Assembly (NCBI GenBank): GCA_965201115.1
Contig: OZ241745.1
Span: 186,001-250,000, forward strand
Reading direction: 5' to 3'
DNA from: JANQOH01 sp965201115
Lineage (GTDB): Bacteria; Pseudomonadota; Alphaproteobacteria; UBA7887
DNA length: 64,000 nt
The translations under genes were made by a program, and so were the position numbers. Below the pieces are notes generated by a model that saw only the letters and a list, made by a program, of their open reading frames with translations, had not been told where the DNA came from and made no database searches. Of the stretch, positions 8,991 through 17,059 are shown in pieces; position 1 is the stretch's first letter; each line of letters starts with the position of its first letter.

Positions 8991-9904
8991 GCGCGCGGGC
9001 GGCGGTTCTCATGGGCGGGCGCTCATCGGAGCGCGAAGTGTCGCTGGTGAGCGGCGCGGCCGTGTTGCGGGCGCTGGACGAGCGCGGCGTCCGCGCGGTC
9101 GCCGTCGACGCCGGCGCCGACGTCGCGCGCCGGCTGGCGGAAATGCGGCCGCATATCGATGTGGCGTTCAACGCGCTGCACGGACGCTGGGGCGAGGACG
9201 GCTGCGTGCGCGGCCTGTGCGACCTGCTCGATCTCCCATGTACGCATTCCGGCGTGCTCGCGTCGGCGCTGGCGATGGACAAGCCCGTGGCGAAGCGGCT
9301 GTTCGCCGCCGCCGGCATACCCGTGGCCGAGGGCCGCGTGGTGACGCGCGCCGAATTGTGCGCGGGCGACCCGTACCCGCGCCCGTATGTGGCGAAACCG
9401 TGCAACGAGGGCTCCAGCGTCGCCGTGCGCATCGTCAGGCCGGAAGATCCGTCGCAGCCGTTCGCCGGCGCCGAGTGGCCCTACGGCGAGACGGTGTTGG
9501 CCGAGCGTTACGTGCCCGGGCGCGAGATCACGGTCGCGGTGCGCGGCGGAACGGCGCTCGGCGCGCTCGAAATCCGACCGCGCAAGGGCTTCTACGACTA
9601 CCGGGCGAAATACACGCCGGGCGGATCGGAATATCTCGTGCCGGCGCCGATACCGGAGGCCGACCGCGCGGCGGCGCTGGATTATGCCGAACGGGCGCAC
9701 CGCGCGCTGGGCTGCGCGGGCGTGACGCGGGCCGATTTCCGCTACGACGACGCGCCCGGCGGCGATGGCTTGCGCCTTTTGGAGATCAACACGCAGCCGG
9801 GGATGACGCCGGGCTCGCTCGCGCCGGCGATCGCCGCCCGCGCCGGCATGTCGTATGCCGATCTCGTCTCCTGGATGCTGGAGGACGCGCTGTGCCGGCG
9901 CTGA
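8987..9904 (+). CDS. ddl: D-alanine--D-alanine ligase
   Basis: An ATP-grasp ligase making D-Ala-D-Ala for MurF. About 305 residues. MGGRSSEREVSL at the N-terminus, HGRWGEDGCVRGLCDLL, the AKPCNEGSSVAV nucleotide-binding segment, the KYTPGGSEYLVPA loop and the metal-binding EINTQPGMTPGSL are present. ATG at 8987 overlaps the murB stop. The 3' end overlaps ftsQ by 13 bases. Confidence 0.96.
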   Translation: MSARAAVLMGGRSSEREVSLVSGAAVLRALDERGVRAVAVDAGADVARRLAEMRPHIDVAFNALHGRWGEDGCVRGLCDLLDLPCTHSGVLASALAMDKPVAKRLFAAAGIPVAEGRVVTRAELCAGDPYPRPYVAKPCNEGSSVAVRIVRPEDPSQPFAGAEWPYGETVLAERYVPGREITVAVRGGTALGALEIRPRKGFYDYRAKYTPGGSEYLVPAPIPEADRAAALDYAERAHRALGCAGVTRADFRYDDAPGGDGLRLLEINTQPGMTPGSLAPAIAARAGMSYADLVSWMLEDALCRR

Positions 9905-10749
9905 GCGCCCGGCGCGGACGCAGCGCGAAGGCGCGCGGCGCCGGATGGCTCGCCGGCGCGGGCCTCGCCGCGCTTCCGCGCCTCGGCCTGCGCGGGCGGG
10001 GCGCATTGCGGGCCGCCGCGTTCGCCATATGCGCGGCGGCGGCGCTCGCGGCGTGGGGAACGGGCGCGGCGGAGCGCGGCCTCGCGGGGCTGGGGGCCGC
10101 CATCGTCGACGCCGGCGCCCGCGCGGGTCTCGCGGTGGCCGAGGTGTATATCGAGGGCCGCCGCCGCGCGCCGCTCGAGGAGCTGCGCGCCGTTCTCAGC
10201 GTCGCGCGCGGCGACCCGATGCTCGCCATCGACCTCGCCGAGGCGAAAGCGCGGCTCGAGTCCAATCCCTGGATCGCGTCCGCCAGCGTGGAGCGGCGGT
10301 TTCCCGACGCGCTCTATATCCGCGTCGTGGAGCGGCGGCCGATGGCGCTTTGGCAGCATCGCGGCGAGGTCGGCGTCGTGGATTCGGAGGGCCGCGTGCT
10401 TACGCGCCGCGGTCCCGGGGATTTCGCGGCGCTGCCGTTGATCGTCGGCGCCGGCGCGCCGCGCGCGTTCCCCGCCCTGCTCGCGGCGATGGCAGGCGCT
10501 CCGGAGCTGTACCCGCGTCTGTCGTCGGCCAGCTGGGTGAGCGAACGGCGCTGGACCCTGCGCTTCGACGACCGGGTGGACGTACTGCTGCCGGAAGGCC
10601 CGGCGGCGGAGGCGTGGAACCGTCTCGACGCCTTGCAGAAACAGACGGGCATTCTCGACGCGCGGCTGGAGCGGATCGACTTGCGCGGCGGCGGCCGCGT
10701 ACTCGTCCGCCCCGAGGCCGCGCCCGAACCGGTGGAGTCGCGCACATGA
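9892..10749 (+). CDS. ftsQ: FtsQ, divisome assembly protein
   Basis: A bitopic inner-membrane protein of the FtsQBL complex. About 285 residues: a basic cytoplasmic tail, one hydrophobic segment around residues 40-60 (AAFAICAAAALAAW), then a periplasmic POTRA domain (AEVYIEGRRRAPLEELRAVL to ERRFPDALYIRVVERRPMALWQ) and a beta domain. GTG at 9892 is the best start: it lies just inside ddl and yields the expected length. The stop overlaps the ftsA ATG. Low sequence conservation is normal for this family; position and architecture make the call. Confidence 0.93.
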   Translation: MPALSARRGRSAKARGAGWLAGAGLAALPRLGLRGRGALRAAAFAICAAAALAAWGTGAAERGLAGLGAAIVDAGARAGLAVAEVYIEGRRRAPLEELRAVLSVARGDPMLAIDLAEAKARLESNPWIASASVERRFPDALYIRVVERRPMALWQHRGEVGVVDSEGRVLTRRGPGDFAALPLIVGAGAPRAFPALLAAMAGAPELYPRLSSASWVSERRWTLRFDDRVDVLLPEGPAAEAWNRLDALQKQTGILDARLERIDLRGGGRVLVRPEAAPEPVESRT

Positions 10750-11999
10750 GGAGCATGGCAGGGGGCGCCGGAGAGATAACCGCCGCCCTCGACATCGGCA
10801 GCTCGAAAATCTGCTGCTTCATCGCCGAGGACGAGGGCGAAGGCGTCATGCGCGTCCTCGGCGTCGGTCACAAGGCCGCGCGCGGCGCCCGCGGCGGCGC
10901 CATCGTCGATATCGCCGCCGCCGAGGAGGCTGTCCGCGCCGCCATCCATCAGGCCGAAACCGGCGCCGGAGAGACCGTCCGCGCCGTGAGCGTCAACCTG
11001 GCGGGCGGCCGCCCGCATTCGGAGCGCTTCCGCGTCGCGGTCGAGCTCGGCGGCAACGAGGCCGGCGACACGCACGTCGCCCAGGCCAACGCCTATGCCC
11101 GCCGCTACGCGCCCCCCGCCGACCATGCCCTCGTGCATCTGGCGCCGGTCGATTACGAGATCGACGGCGCGGCCGGCATTCGCGAGCCGCGCGGCATCTT
11201 CGGCGAGCGGCTGGTCGCCGGGTTCCACGCGGTCAGCATCGGGCGGGGGCCGCTGCGCACCCTGCTGGCTTGCGCCGGTCGCTGCCACCTGGACGCGGAG
11301 CGGGTGCTGCTCTCGGCTCATGCGAGCGGCCGCGCCGTGCTCGTGGAAGACGAAATGGAGATGGGCGCGGTCTGCGTCGATATGGGCGCGGGGACGACCG
11401 ACATCGCCGTGTTCGCGCGCGGGGCGCTGGTGTTCGCCGACAGCGTGCCGCTCGGCGGGCGGCATGTTACCGACGATCTCGCCTACGGCCTGGCGGCGGC
11501 GCCGGCGGTGGCCGAACGCCTGAAAACAATGCACGGCAGCGCCATATCGGGCGGCGACGACGAACGCGACCAAATCGACGTCCCCGAAGTGGGCGAAGGA
11601 TCCGAGGCGGGTCCGAACCACGTTCCGCGCGCGCGGCTGATCGAGATCGTGCGCCCGCGCATCGAGGAAACGTTCGCGCTGGTGCGCGAACGCCTGGAAG
11701 CGGCGGAGCTGGACCCGGCCGCCAGCCGGCGCGTCGTCCTGTGCGGCGGCGCCAGCGCGCTCTCGGGCGTGCGCGACCTGGCGGCGCGGGTTCTCGACCG
11801 GCCCGTGCGCCTGGGCCGGCCGCGGCGCCTGCGCGGCCTGGCGGATTTCGCGGCCGGACCGGCTTTCGCCACCTGCGCGGGCCTCTTGCCGGCGGACGAA
11901 GACGCGGCGCCCGCGGCGCTCGCGCCGCAAAAACCCGCCGCCGGGCGCGCGACCGCGCCGCTCGCGCGGATCGGCGAATGGCTGCGGGAGAATTTCTGA
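10746..11999 (+). CDS. ftsA: FtsA, actin-like division protein
   Basis: A cytoplasmic actin-fold ATPase that tethers FtsZ to the membrane. About 417 residues. The phosphate-1 motif (ALDIGSSKI) lies near residue 20, VDMGAGTTDIAVF is phosphate 2 and VVLCGGASALSGV is the adenosine motif. The last ~11 residues (ARIGEWLRENF) form the conserved amphipathic membrane-targeting helix. ATG at 10746 overlaps the ftsQ stop; an ATG three codons later is possible. The last ~20 codons are duplicated downstream. Confidence 0.96.
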   Translation: MRSMAGGAGEITAALDIGSSKICCFIAEDEGEGVMRVLGVGHKAARGARGGAIVDIAAAEEAVRAAIHQAETGAGETVRAVSVNLAGGRPHSERFRVAVELGGNEAGDTHVAQANAYARRYAPPADHALVHLAPVDYEIDGAAGIREPRGIFGERLVAGFHAVSIGRGPLRTLLACAGRCHLDAERVLLSAHASGRAVLVEDEMEMGAVCVDMGAGTTDIAVFARGALVFADSVPLGGRHVTDDLAYGLAAAPAVAERLKTMHGSAISGGDDERDQIDVPEVGEGSEAGPNHVPRARLIEIVRPRIEETFALVRERLEAAELDPAASRRVVLCGGASALSGVRDLAARVLDRPVRLGRPRRLRGLADFAAGPAFATCAGLLPADEDAAPAALAPQKPAAGRATAPLARIGEWLRENF

Positions 12000-12694
12000 A
12001 CCCTCGAACGCCGCGCGCGGAACGGCGGAAGCGCCGGCGCGCGCAAACGAACGGAAACAACGACACAACGCAGAGAAGCGGAGAAATGGAGAAAGCGAAA
12101 TGACCATCGACCCGAACGTGCCCGCGACGCACGAATCGAAACCGAAGATACCGGTGTGCGGCGTCGGCGGCGCGGGGTGCAACGCCATCGACAACACGAT
12201 CGCCTCGCACCTGGAAGGCGTGAAGTTCGTCGTCGCGAACACCGATGCCCGGTCGCTGGAGCAGTCGCTTGCCGAGCGCCGCATCCGGCTCGGCGCCGGC
12301 ATCGCCCAGGGGCCGGGCGCCGCCGGGCGCGCGGCCGCGCCGCTCGCGCGGGCTGGCGAATGGCTGCGGGAGAATTTCTGAACGCTCGAACGCCGCGCGC
12401 GGGACGGCGGAAACGCCGGCGCACGCGAACGACGGGAAACAACGACACAACGCAGAGAAGCGGAGGAGCGAAATGACCATCAACCTGAACGTGCCCGCGA
12501 CGCACGAATTGAAACCGAAGATACTGGTGTGCGGCGTCGGCGGCGCGGGCTGCAACGCCGTCAACAACATGATCGCCTCGCACCTGGAAGGCGTGGAGTT
12601 CGTCGTCGCGAACACCGACGCCCAGTCGCTGGAGCAGTCGCTTACCGAGCGCCGCATCCAGCTCGGCGCCGGCATCACCCAGGGGCTGGGCGCC
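11940..12694. repeat. Tandem duplication spanning ftsA 3' end, intergenic leader and ftsZ 5' end
   Basis: Two direct copies lie head to tail: 11940-12321 (382 bp) and 12322-12694 (373 bp; it lacks nine bases just before the ftsZ start). Each holds the last ~20 ftsA codons with stop, a ~100-bp leader and the first ~74 ftsZ codons. The join occurs at the GC-rich shared string GCCGG(G)CGCGCG, which suggests a microhomology-driven duplication. The outer parts remain the working genes: ftsA ends in copy 1 and ftsZ starts in copy 2. Confidence 0.93.
12100..12381 (+). CDS. Chimeric ORF: FtsZ N-terminus fused to FtsA C-terminal helix
   Basis: 93 codons made by the tandem duplication. Residues 1-74 match the N-terminus of the downstream FtsZ (GVGGAGCNA and VVANTDA loops), and residues ~75-93 match the FtsA tail ending in GEWLRENF. 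It has an intact ATG and a purine-rich leader (GGAGAAATGGAGAAAGCG). The FtsZ part differs from real FtsZ at 13 of ~74 residues, including Asn-to-Asp in the nucleotide-loop region (AIDNTI for AVNNMI), and only two codon differences are silent. It lacks the GTPase signature and most of the fold. Most likely a decaying duplication product; whether it is translated is unknown. Confidence 0.6.
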   Translation: MTIDPNVPATHESKPKIPVCGVGGAGCNAIDNTIASHLEGVKFVVANTDARSLEQSLAERRIRLGAGIAQGPGAAGRAAAPLARAGEWLRENF

Positions 12695-13969
12695 GGCGCG
12701 CGCCCGGATATCGGCCGCCAGGCCGCCGAGGAGGCGATCGACGCCATCCGCGACCACCTGGGCAACAGCAACATGGTGTTCATCGCCTGCGGAATGGGCG
12801 GCGGCACGGGAACGGGCGCGGCGCCGATCATCGCGCAATGCGCTCGCGAGGCCCGCATCCTGACCATCGGCGTGGCGACCAAGCCCTTCAAGTTCGAGGG
12901 CGAACACCGCATGAGAATCGCCGAGGGCGGCATGGAGGAACTGCACAAGGCGGTGGACACGATGATCGTGATCCCCAACCAGAACCTGTTCCGCGTGGCC
13001 GACGAAAACACGCCGCTCGCCGAGGCCTTCAAGATGGCCGACGACGTGCTCTATTCGGGCGTGCGCGGCGTGACCGACCTGATGGTGATGCCGGGCCTGA
13101 TCAACCTCGATTTCGCCGACGTGCGGTCGGTGATGGAGGAAATGGGCAAGGCGATGATGGGCACCGGCGACGCGGAGGGCGAGGGCCGCTCGCTCCAGGC
13201 CGCCGAGGCCGCCATCAACAACCCCCTGCTCGACGACGTCTCGCTCAAGGGCGCGCGCGGCGTGCTCGTCAACATCACCGGCGGCCCCGACATGACCCTC
13301 TACGAAGTGGACAAGGCCTGCCACCATATCCGTGAGCAGGTGGACCCCGACGCCAACTTCATCTTCGGCTCGACCTTCGACGAAACGCTGGCCGGGCGCA
13401 TCCGCGTGTCGGTGGTGGCGACCGGCATTCACGACGAAAACGAAGACCCGCAGGAGGAGCGCGCGAGCGCGCTTGCCGCCGACTACGCGGCGGGCGCGGG
13501 GCCGGCGTCGTGGGAGACGGAAAGCGCCGCGGCGGCGGCGGAGACGACGTTCGGCCTCCCGCCCGCGCCCGCGCCCGTGCGCGCCCGTGCGCCCGAAGCG
13601 CGCGAGCCCGATCTCCCCGAGCCCGAGCCGGCGGCGCCCGCGCCCGCTTTCCCCGAGCCCGAGCCGGCGCGCGAGCCGCTGCTCGACGCGGCGCGGACGG
13701 CGCCGCCGCCCGTCGGGCGCGCGGCCGACCGCATCCCGTCCGGCGGCTCGGCGGCGCCCGCCGCGCCGCAGGCGCCGGGCGCCGGAACGGGCACGCGCTC
13801 GTACAGCTGGTCGCGCCTGCGCCGCTCGATCGGGGCGAAGGCCGACGAGACCGCCGACGCGCCCGCGCCCGCGCCGGCCGAACCCGAGCGGCCCGCGCCG
13901 AGGCCGAAGCGCGAGCAGTCGGCGCGGGACGAGACGCTCGAAATCCCCGAATTTCTCCGCCGCCTGTGA
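12473..13969 (+). CDS. ftsZ: FtsZ, tubulin-like division GTPase
   Basis: A cytoplasmic GTPase that forms the Z ring. About 498 residues: globular GTPase domain (1-~320) with GVGGAGCNAVNNM, ANTDAQSL, the tubulin signature GGGTGTGAAP near 110 and the T7-loop segment NLDFADVRSVM. A long Pro/Ala/Glu-rich linker (~350-485) follows, then the C-terminal interaction peptide LEIPEFLRRL. ATG at 12473 has GGAGGAGCGAA just upstream. Frames open further upstream belong to the duplicated DNA. Its N-terminal region is the intact copy of the duplication. Confidence 0.97.
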   Translation: MTINLNVPATHELKPKILVCGVGGAGCNAVNNMIASHLEGVEFVVANTDAQSLEQSLTERRIQLGAGITQGLGAGARPDIGRQAAEEAIDAIRDHLGNSNMVFIACGMGGGTGTGAAPIIAQCAREARILTIGVATKPFKFEGEHRMRIAEGGMEELHKAVDTMIVIPNQNLFRVADENTPLAEAFKMADDVLYSGVRGVTDLMVMPGLINLDFADVRSVMEEMGKAMMGTGDAEGEGRSLQAAEAAINNPLLDDVSLKGARGVLVNITGGPDMTLYEVDKACHHIREQVDPDANFIFGSTFDETLAGRIRVSVVATGIHDENEDPQEERASALAADYAAGAGPASWETESAAAAAETTFGLPPAPAPVRARAPEAREPDLPEPEPAAPAPAFPEPEPAREPLLDAARTAPPPVGRAADRIPSGGSAAPAAPQAPGAGTGTRSYSWSRLRRSIGAKADETADAPAPAPAEPERPAPRPKREQSARDETLEIPEFLRRL

Positions 13970-14105
13970 CCGGCGCCGGGGCCATCTTCGTAACATGCGG
14001 TAACACAAAGTGACCGGTGTCCTCCACGGCGATGTGTTAGAACAAGGGGCGCCGCCGGACAGCCCGGCGCGCGCCCTCGCGCCGCAACGAGGAGGAGCGT
14101 GGGAA

Positions 14106-14986
14106 GTGGAGCGACAAACGACGATTCGCGACGCTATCGAATGCAAGGGGGTCGGCCTGCATAGCGGGGAGCCCGCGCGCATGAGCATGAGCCCGCGCCG
14201 GCCGGAACGGGCATCGTCTTCCGCCGCCGCGACCTCGGCGGCCTGCGCGCGCCCGCCCTCTACGATCGGGTCGCCGACACCGCGTTCTCCACCGGTCTCG
14301 AGGGGGAGGACGGCGCGCGCGTGCGCACCGTCGAACACCTCATGGCCGCGCTGTGGGGCTGCGGGGTCGACAACCTTTTCGTGGACCTCGACGGCCCCGA
14401 AGTTCCGGCGATGGACGGCAGCTCCGAGCCGTTCGTATTCCTCATCTCCTGCGCCGGGCTGGCGCGGCTCGACGCGCCGCGGCGAACGGTGAGGGTCCTG
14501 CGCCCGGTGACCGTGACCGGCGGCGAGGCCTCCATCTCGCTGCTGCCCGCCGACGCCGCCAGCGTGCGGATGGAAATCCGCTTCGACCACCCGGCGGTCG
14601 GCGCGCAAACATTCGATTTCGCGCCGGTAAACGGGGCGTTCCGGGAAGACATCGCGCCGGCGCGCACCTTCGCGTTCGAACGCGACGTGGCCGCAATGCG
14701 CGACGCGGGGCTGGCGCTCGGCGGCAGCTACGACAACGCCATCGTCATCGGCGAGCGCAAGCCGCTGAACGAAGGCGGCCTGCGCTACGAAGACGAATAC
14801 GTCCGCCACAAACTGCTCGACTGCCTGGGCGATCTCTATCTCGCCGGCGCGCCCATCGTCGCGCGCGTCGAGGCGGTCCGCACCGGCCACGCGCTGAACA
14901 ACCGCGTGTTGCGCGCGCTGTTCGCCGACGCCGCGAATTGGCGCTACGAAACCGGCGGCAAGGCGGCGAAATCCGCGGTGGCCTGA
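14106..14986 (+). pseudogene. lpxC: LpxC, UDP-3-O-acyl-GlcNAc deacetylase, frameshifted
   Basis: LpxC is the zinc deacetylase of the committed step of lipid A synthesis. The N-terminus (TIRDAIECKGVGLHSGEPARMSMS) is read from GTG 14106, with GAGGAGGAG upstream. The rest (VRTVEHLMAALWG, NGAFREDIAPARTF, VRHKLLDCLGDLYL, GHALNNR) is in another frame. One base is missing near 14192-14197: adding a G in SPRR gives the expected SPAPAGTGIVFRRRDL. All zinc and catalytic segments (EH, HKLLD, GH) are otherwise present, and the length would be ~293 residues. It is either a sequencing or assembly error or a recent inactivation. Position after ftsZ is standard. Confidence 0.9.
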
Positions 14987-15645
14987 CCGCCGCGCCCCGG
15001 CGCGGGCGGGAGGCGCGGCTGCTCGACGGAATCGGCCTGTGGCTCGAGGCGCGCGCCGCGCCGCCGAAGCGGCCGCCGCGCCCGGCGCTGTTTCTCGACC
15101 GCGACGGTGTCGTGGTCGTCGAAACCGGCTATCTGCACAAGGCGCGGGACATGAAACTCGCGCCCGGCGCGGCGGCGCTCATCGCCGCATGCAACCGCCG
15201 CGGCGCGCCCGTCGTCATCGTCACCAATCAGGGGGGCGTCGGGCGCGGATATTACGACTGGCGCGATTTCGCCGCCGTGCAGGAGGCCATCGCCGGCGCG
15301 CTTCTCGCCGCCGCCGGCGCGGCGTGGGACATGGCGCTGGCGTGCGGCTACCACCCGGAAGGACGCGGCTCGTTCCGCCGCGCGGCGCACCCGTGGCGCA
15401 AGCCCGCGCCGGGAATGCTGCTGGCGGCGGCGCGGCGGCTTCCCATCGACATGGCGCGATCATGGATCGTGGGCGACCGCGCGACCGATATCGAGGCGGG
15501 CCGCGCCGCCGGCCTGGCCGGCGGCGTCCACGTCGCCGGCACGGAGGACGGCAAGGCCGCGGAAGCGCTGCGCCGCCCCGGATACGCCGTGCGCCGCGCG
15601 CCCGATCTGACCGCAATCCGGAGTTTCGACGAGCTTTCCGGGTAG
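14983..15645 (+). CDS. GmhB-like HAD phosphatase (D,D-heptose 1,7-bisphosphate phosphatase family)
   Basis: A HAD subfamily IIIA phosphatase, probably acting on a sugar bisphosphate such as the heptose precursor of LPS. Motif I FLDRDGVVVVETGY, motif II VTNQGGVGRGYY, RKPAPGML and motif IV VGDRATDIEAGRAAG are intact. In the zinc-loop region one Cys and one His remain (CGYHPEG), but the later CxC pair is replaced by HPW. No ATG, GTG or TTG precedes motif I. The best candidate start is a CTG at 14983 that overlaps the lpxC stop as CTGA; a second CTG preceded by GGGAGG lies ~36 bases further. Start uncertain. Confidence 0.75.
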   Translation: MTAAPRRGREARLLDGIGLWLEARAAPPKRPPRPALFLDRDGVVVVETGYLHKARDMKLAPGAAALIAACNRRGAPVVIVTNQGGVGRGYYDWRDFAAVQEAIAGALLAAAGAAWDMALACGYHPEGRGSFRRAAHPWRKPAPGMLLAAARRLPIDMARSWIVGDRATDIEAGRAAGLAGGVHVAGTEDGKAAEALRRPGYAVRRAPDLTAIRSFDELSG

Positions 15646-15683
15646 CGTTTCATACCCGCTGTCGCGCCGAAGGCGCGGACTCT

Positions 15684-15818
15684 CTGGGCGCGTGGGCGTC
15701 TCGCCCGCACGTCTCCACCGCCCCGAAGACCGCCGAGAGGGGCGCGGCGGGCGCGCTTCCCCGCCAACGCCGCGCCGCGCGCAAACGTGCGGGCGGGGAT
15801 ACCCGCGATCCCGGGAAG
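15684..15818. repeat. Dispersed GC-rich intergenic repeat, two copies facing each other
   Basis: A copy on the + strand (15684-15720) reads CTGGGCGCGTGGGCGTCTCG then CCCGCACGTCTCCACC. An inverted copy lies at 15783-15818 (rc: GGGATCGCGGGTATCCCCGC then CCGCACGTTTGC). The core GCGGGCGTCNCGCCCGCACG is itself a small palindrome. The copies sit between the convergent gmhB-like and MFS genes, where REP-like elements often accumulate. Related copies occur at 18734-18950, 22308-22350 and 59926-59950. Confidence 0.8.
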
Positions 15819-15853
15819 TCCGCCCGCCTCTACCGTACCGATTGCCCTTGGCG

Positions 15854-17059
15854 TTACGAAGCGTGCGCCGCCGCGAGCCGTGGCGACATCCCGCGCGGCA
15901 GGCAGAGCGCGGCGGCGCCCGCCGCCAGCGCAAACGCCGCCATCAGTCCGAACAGAATATCCAGCGAGCCCGTGAAGCGGTAGGCGATGGGGATCAGCGC
16001 CACGCCGATGGCCGATATGCCGAGCGTCAGCACGAACTTGACGCCGAACACGCGGCCCCGCCAGCGGGTCGGCGTGAAGCGCGCGAGGAGCGCGTTTTCC
16101 GCCGGCTGGCCGGCCACGTTGAGCGCCACCATCAGCGCCGCCGCGCCGGCCAGCGAGGGGTCGAACAACGTCGCCGCGAGCGCCAGCGCCGGAACCTGAA
16201 GAAACTGCGTCGCCGTATAGACGCCGCGCAGGCTGTAGCGGTCGGCCAGCTCGCCGCCGAGAACCTGCGCCAGGCTGCTGACCAGATAGACCAGCGTCAC
16301 CAGTCCGCCGATGCCGACGACGCTGCCGCCGAGCCACGCGCCCAGGCGCTCGTCGAAAATCTTGGGCAGCGCAAACGCCGTGGTCTGATAAATCATGCCC
16401 GCGCACAGCACCGTCACGGCCAAAACGCCGAAAACCCGCCGCATGGCGTGCGCGGGCGGCGGCGAATCGTGCGGATGCGCCGCCGCCGGCGCGACGATCC
16501 AGCCCGCGCGGCACGCCGCGGCGAACGCAACGCCGCACGCAATGCAGAACAGGCCGGGCGCAATGAACGCCGCGCGCCAGCCGAGCCACGCCGCGAGCCC
16601 GCCCGCCGCCAGCGCGGCGGCCGCCATGCCGACCGAACCGAACACGCCGTTCAGGCCCAGCGCGCGGCCGCGATTGGGCGCGTGACGGATCAGCCACGGT
16701 ATCCCCACCGGATGATAGATGGCGGCGAACAGGCCCATCGCGCTCAGGCCGGCGAGCAGCGTCGCCGGCCCGGTCGCGAAGCCGGTCAGAACGGTCGCCG
16801 CGCCGAGGCCCACAAAGTACACGCCGATCATGCCCGTCGCCGACCAGCGGTCGCCGAGCCAACCCGCGGGCAGCGCCGCCGCGCCGAACAGCACCGACAT
16901 CGGTATCGACAGCGCGAACAGCGCGTCGTAACTCATGCCCCACTCGTGTTCCAGCACCAGCACCACGGTGGCGAACAGGAGCACGAACATGTGGGCGATG
17001 GCGTGCGCGACGCCGGCCGCGCCCTGCGCGAACAGGACCGAGCGGCGCCCGGCGGTCAC
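15854..17059 (-). CDS. MFS transporter
   Basis: A 401-residue major facilitator superfamily permease with about 12 hydrophobic segments. The loop between TM2 and TM3 reads AGWLGDRWSATG, and the matching loop in the second half is GGELADRYSLRG, both variants of the MFS GxLaDR motif. The substrate is not evident. GTG at 17059 overlaps the stop of the upstream SDR gene (GTGA on the minus strand), so the two are likely one operon. Loss of that overlap would argue for a later start. Confidence 0.85.
   Translation of the reverse strand: MTAGRRSVLFAQGAAGVAHAIAHMFVLLFATVVLVLEHEWGMSYDALFALSIPMSVLFGAAALPAGWLGDRWSATGMIGVYFVGLGAATVLTGFATGPATLLAGLSAMGLFAAIYHPVGIPWLIRHAPNRGRALGLNGVFGSVGMAAAALAAGGLAAWLGWRAAFIAPGLFCIACGVAFAAACRAGWIVAPAAAHPHDSPPPAHAMRRVFGVLAVTVLCAGMIYQTTAFALPKIFDERLGAWLGGSVVGIGGLVTLVYLVSSLAQVLGGELADRYSLRGVYTATQFLQVPALALAATLFDPSLAGAAALMVALNVAGQPAENALLARFTPTRWRGRVFGVKFVLTLGISAIGVALIPIAYRFTGSLDILFGLMAAFALAAGAAALCLPRGMSPRLAAAHAS

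Noticed and set aside
13560..13900. Low-complexity Pro/Ala/Glu stretch that looked like an unusual repeat in ftsZ
   Set aside because: It is the normal variable linker between the FtsZ GTPase domain and its C-terminal peptide.
11483..14890. A 1135-codon open frame on the minus strand opposite ftsA/ftsZ/lpxC
   Set aside because: It is a shadow caused by high GC at third positions; it is Arg/Ala-rich, has no recognisable domain and lies opposite well-supported genes.
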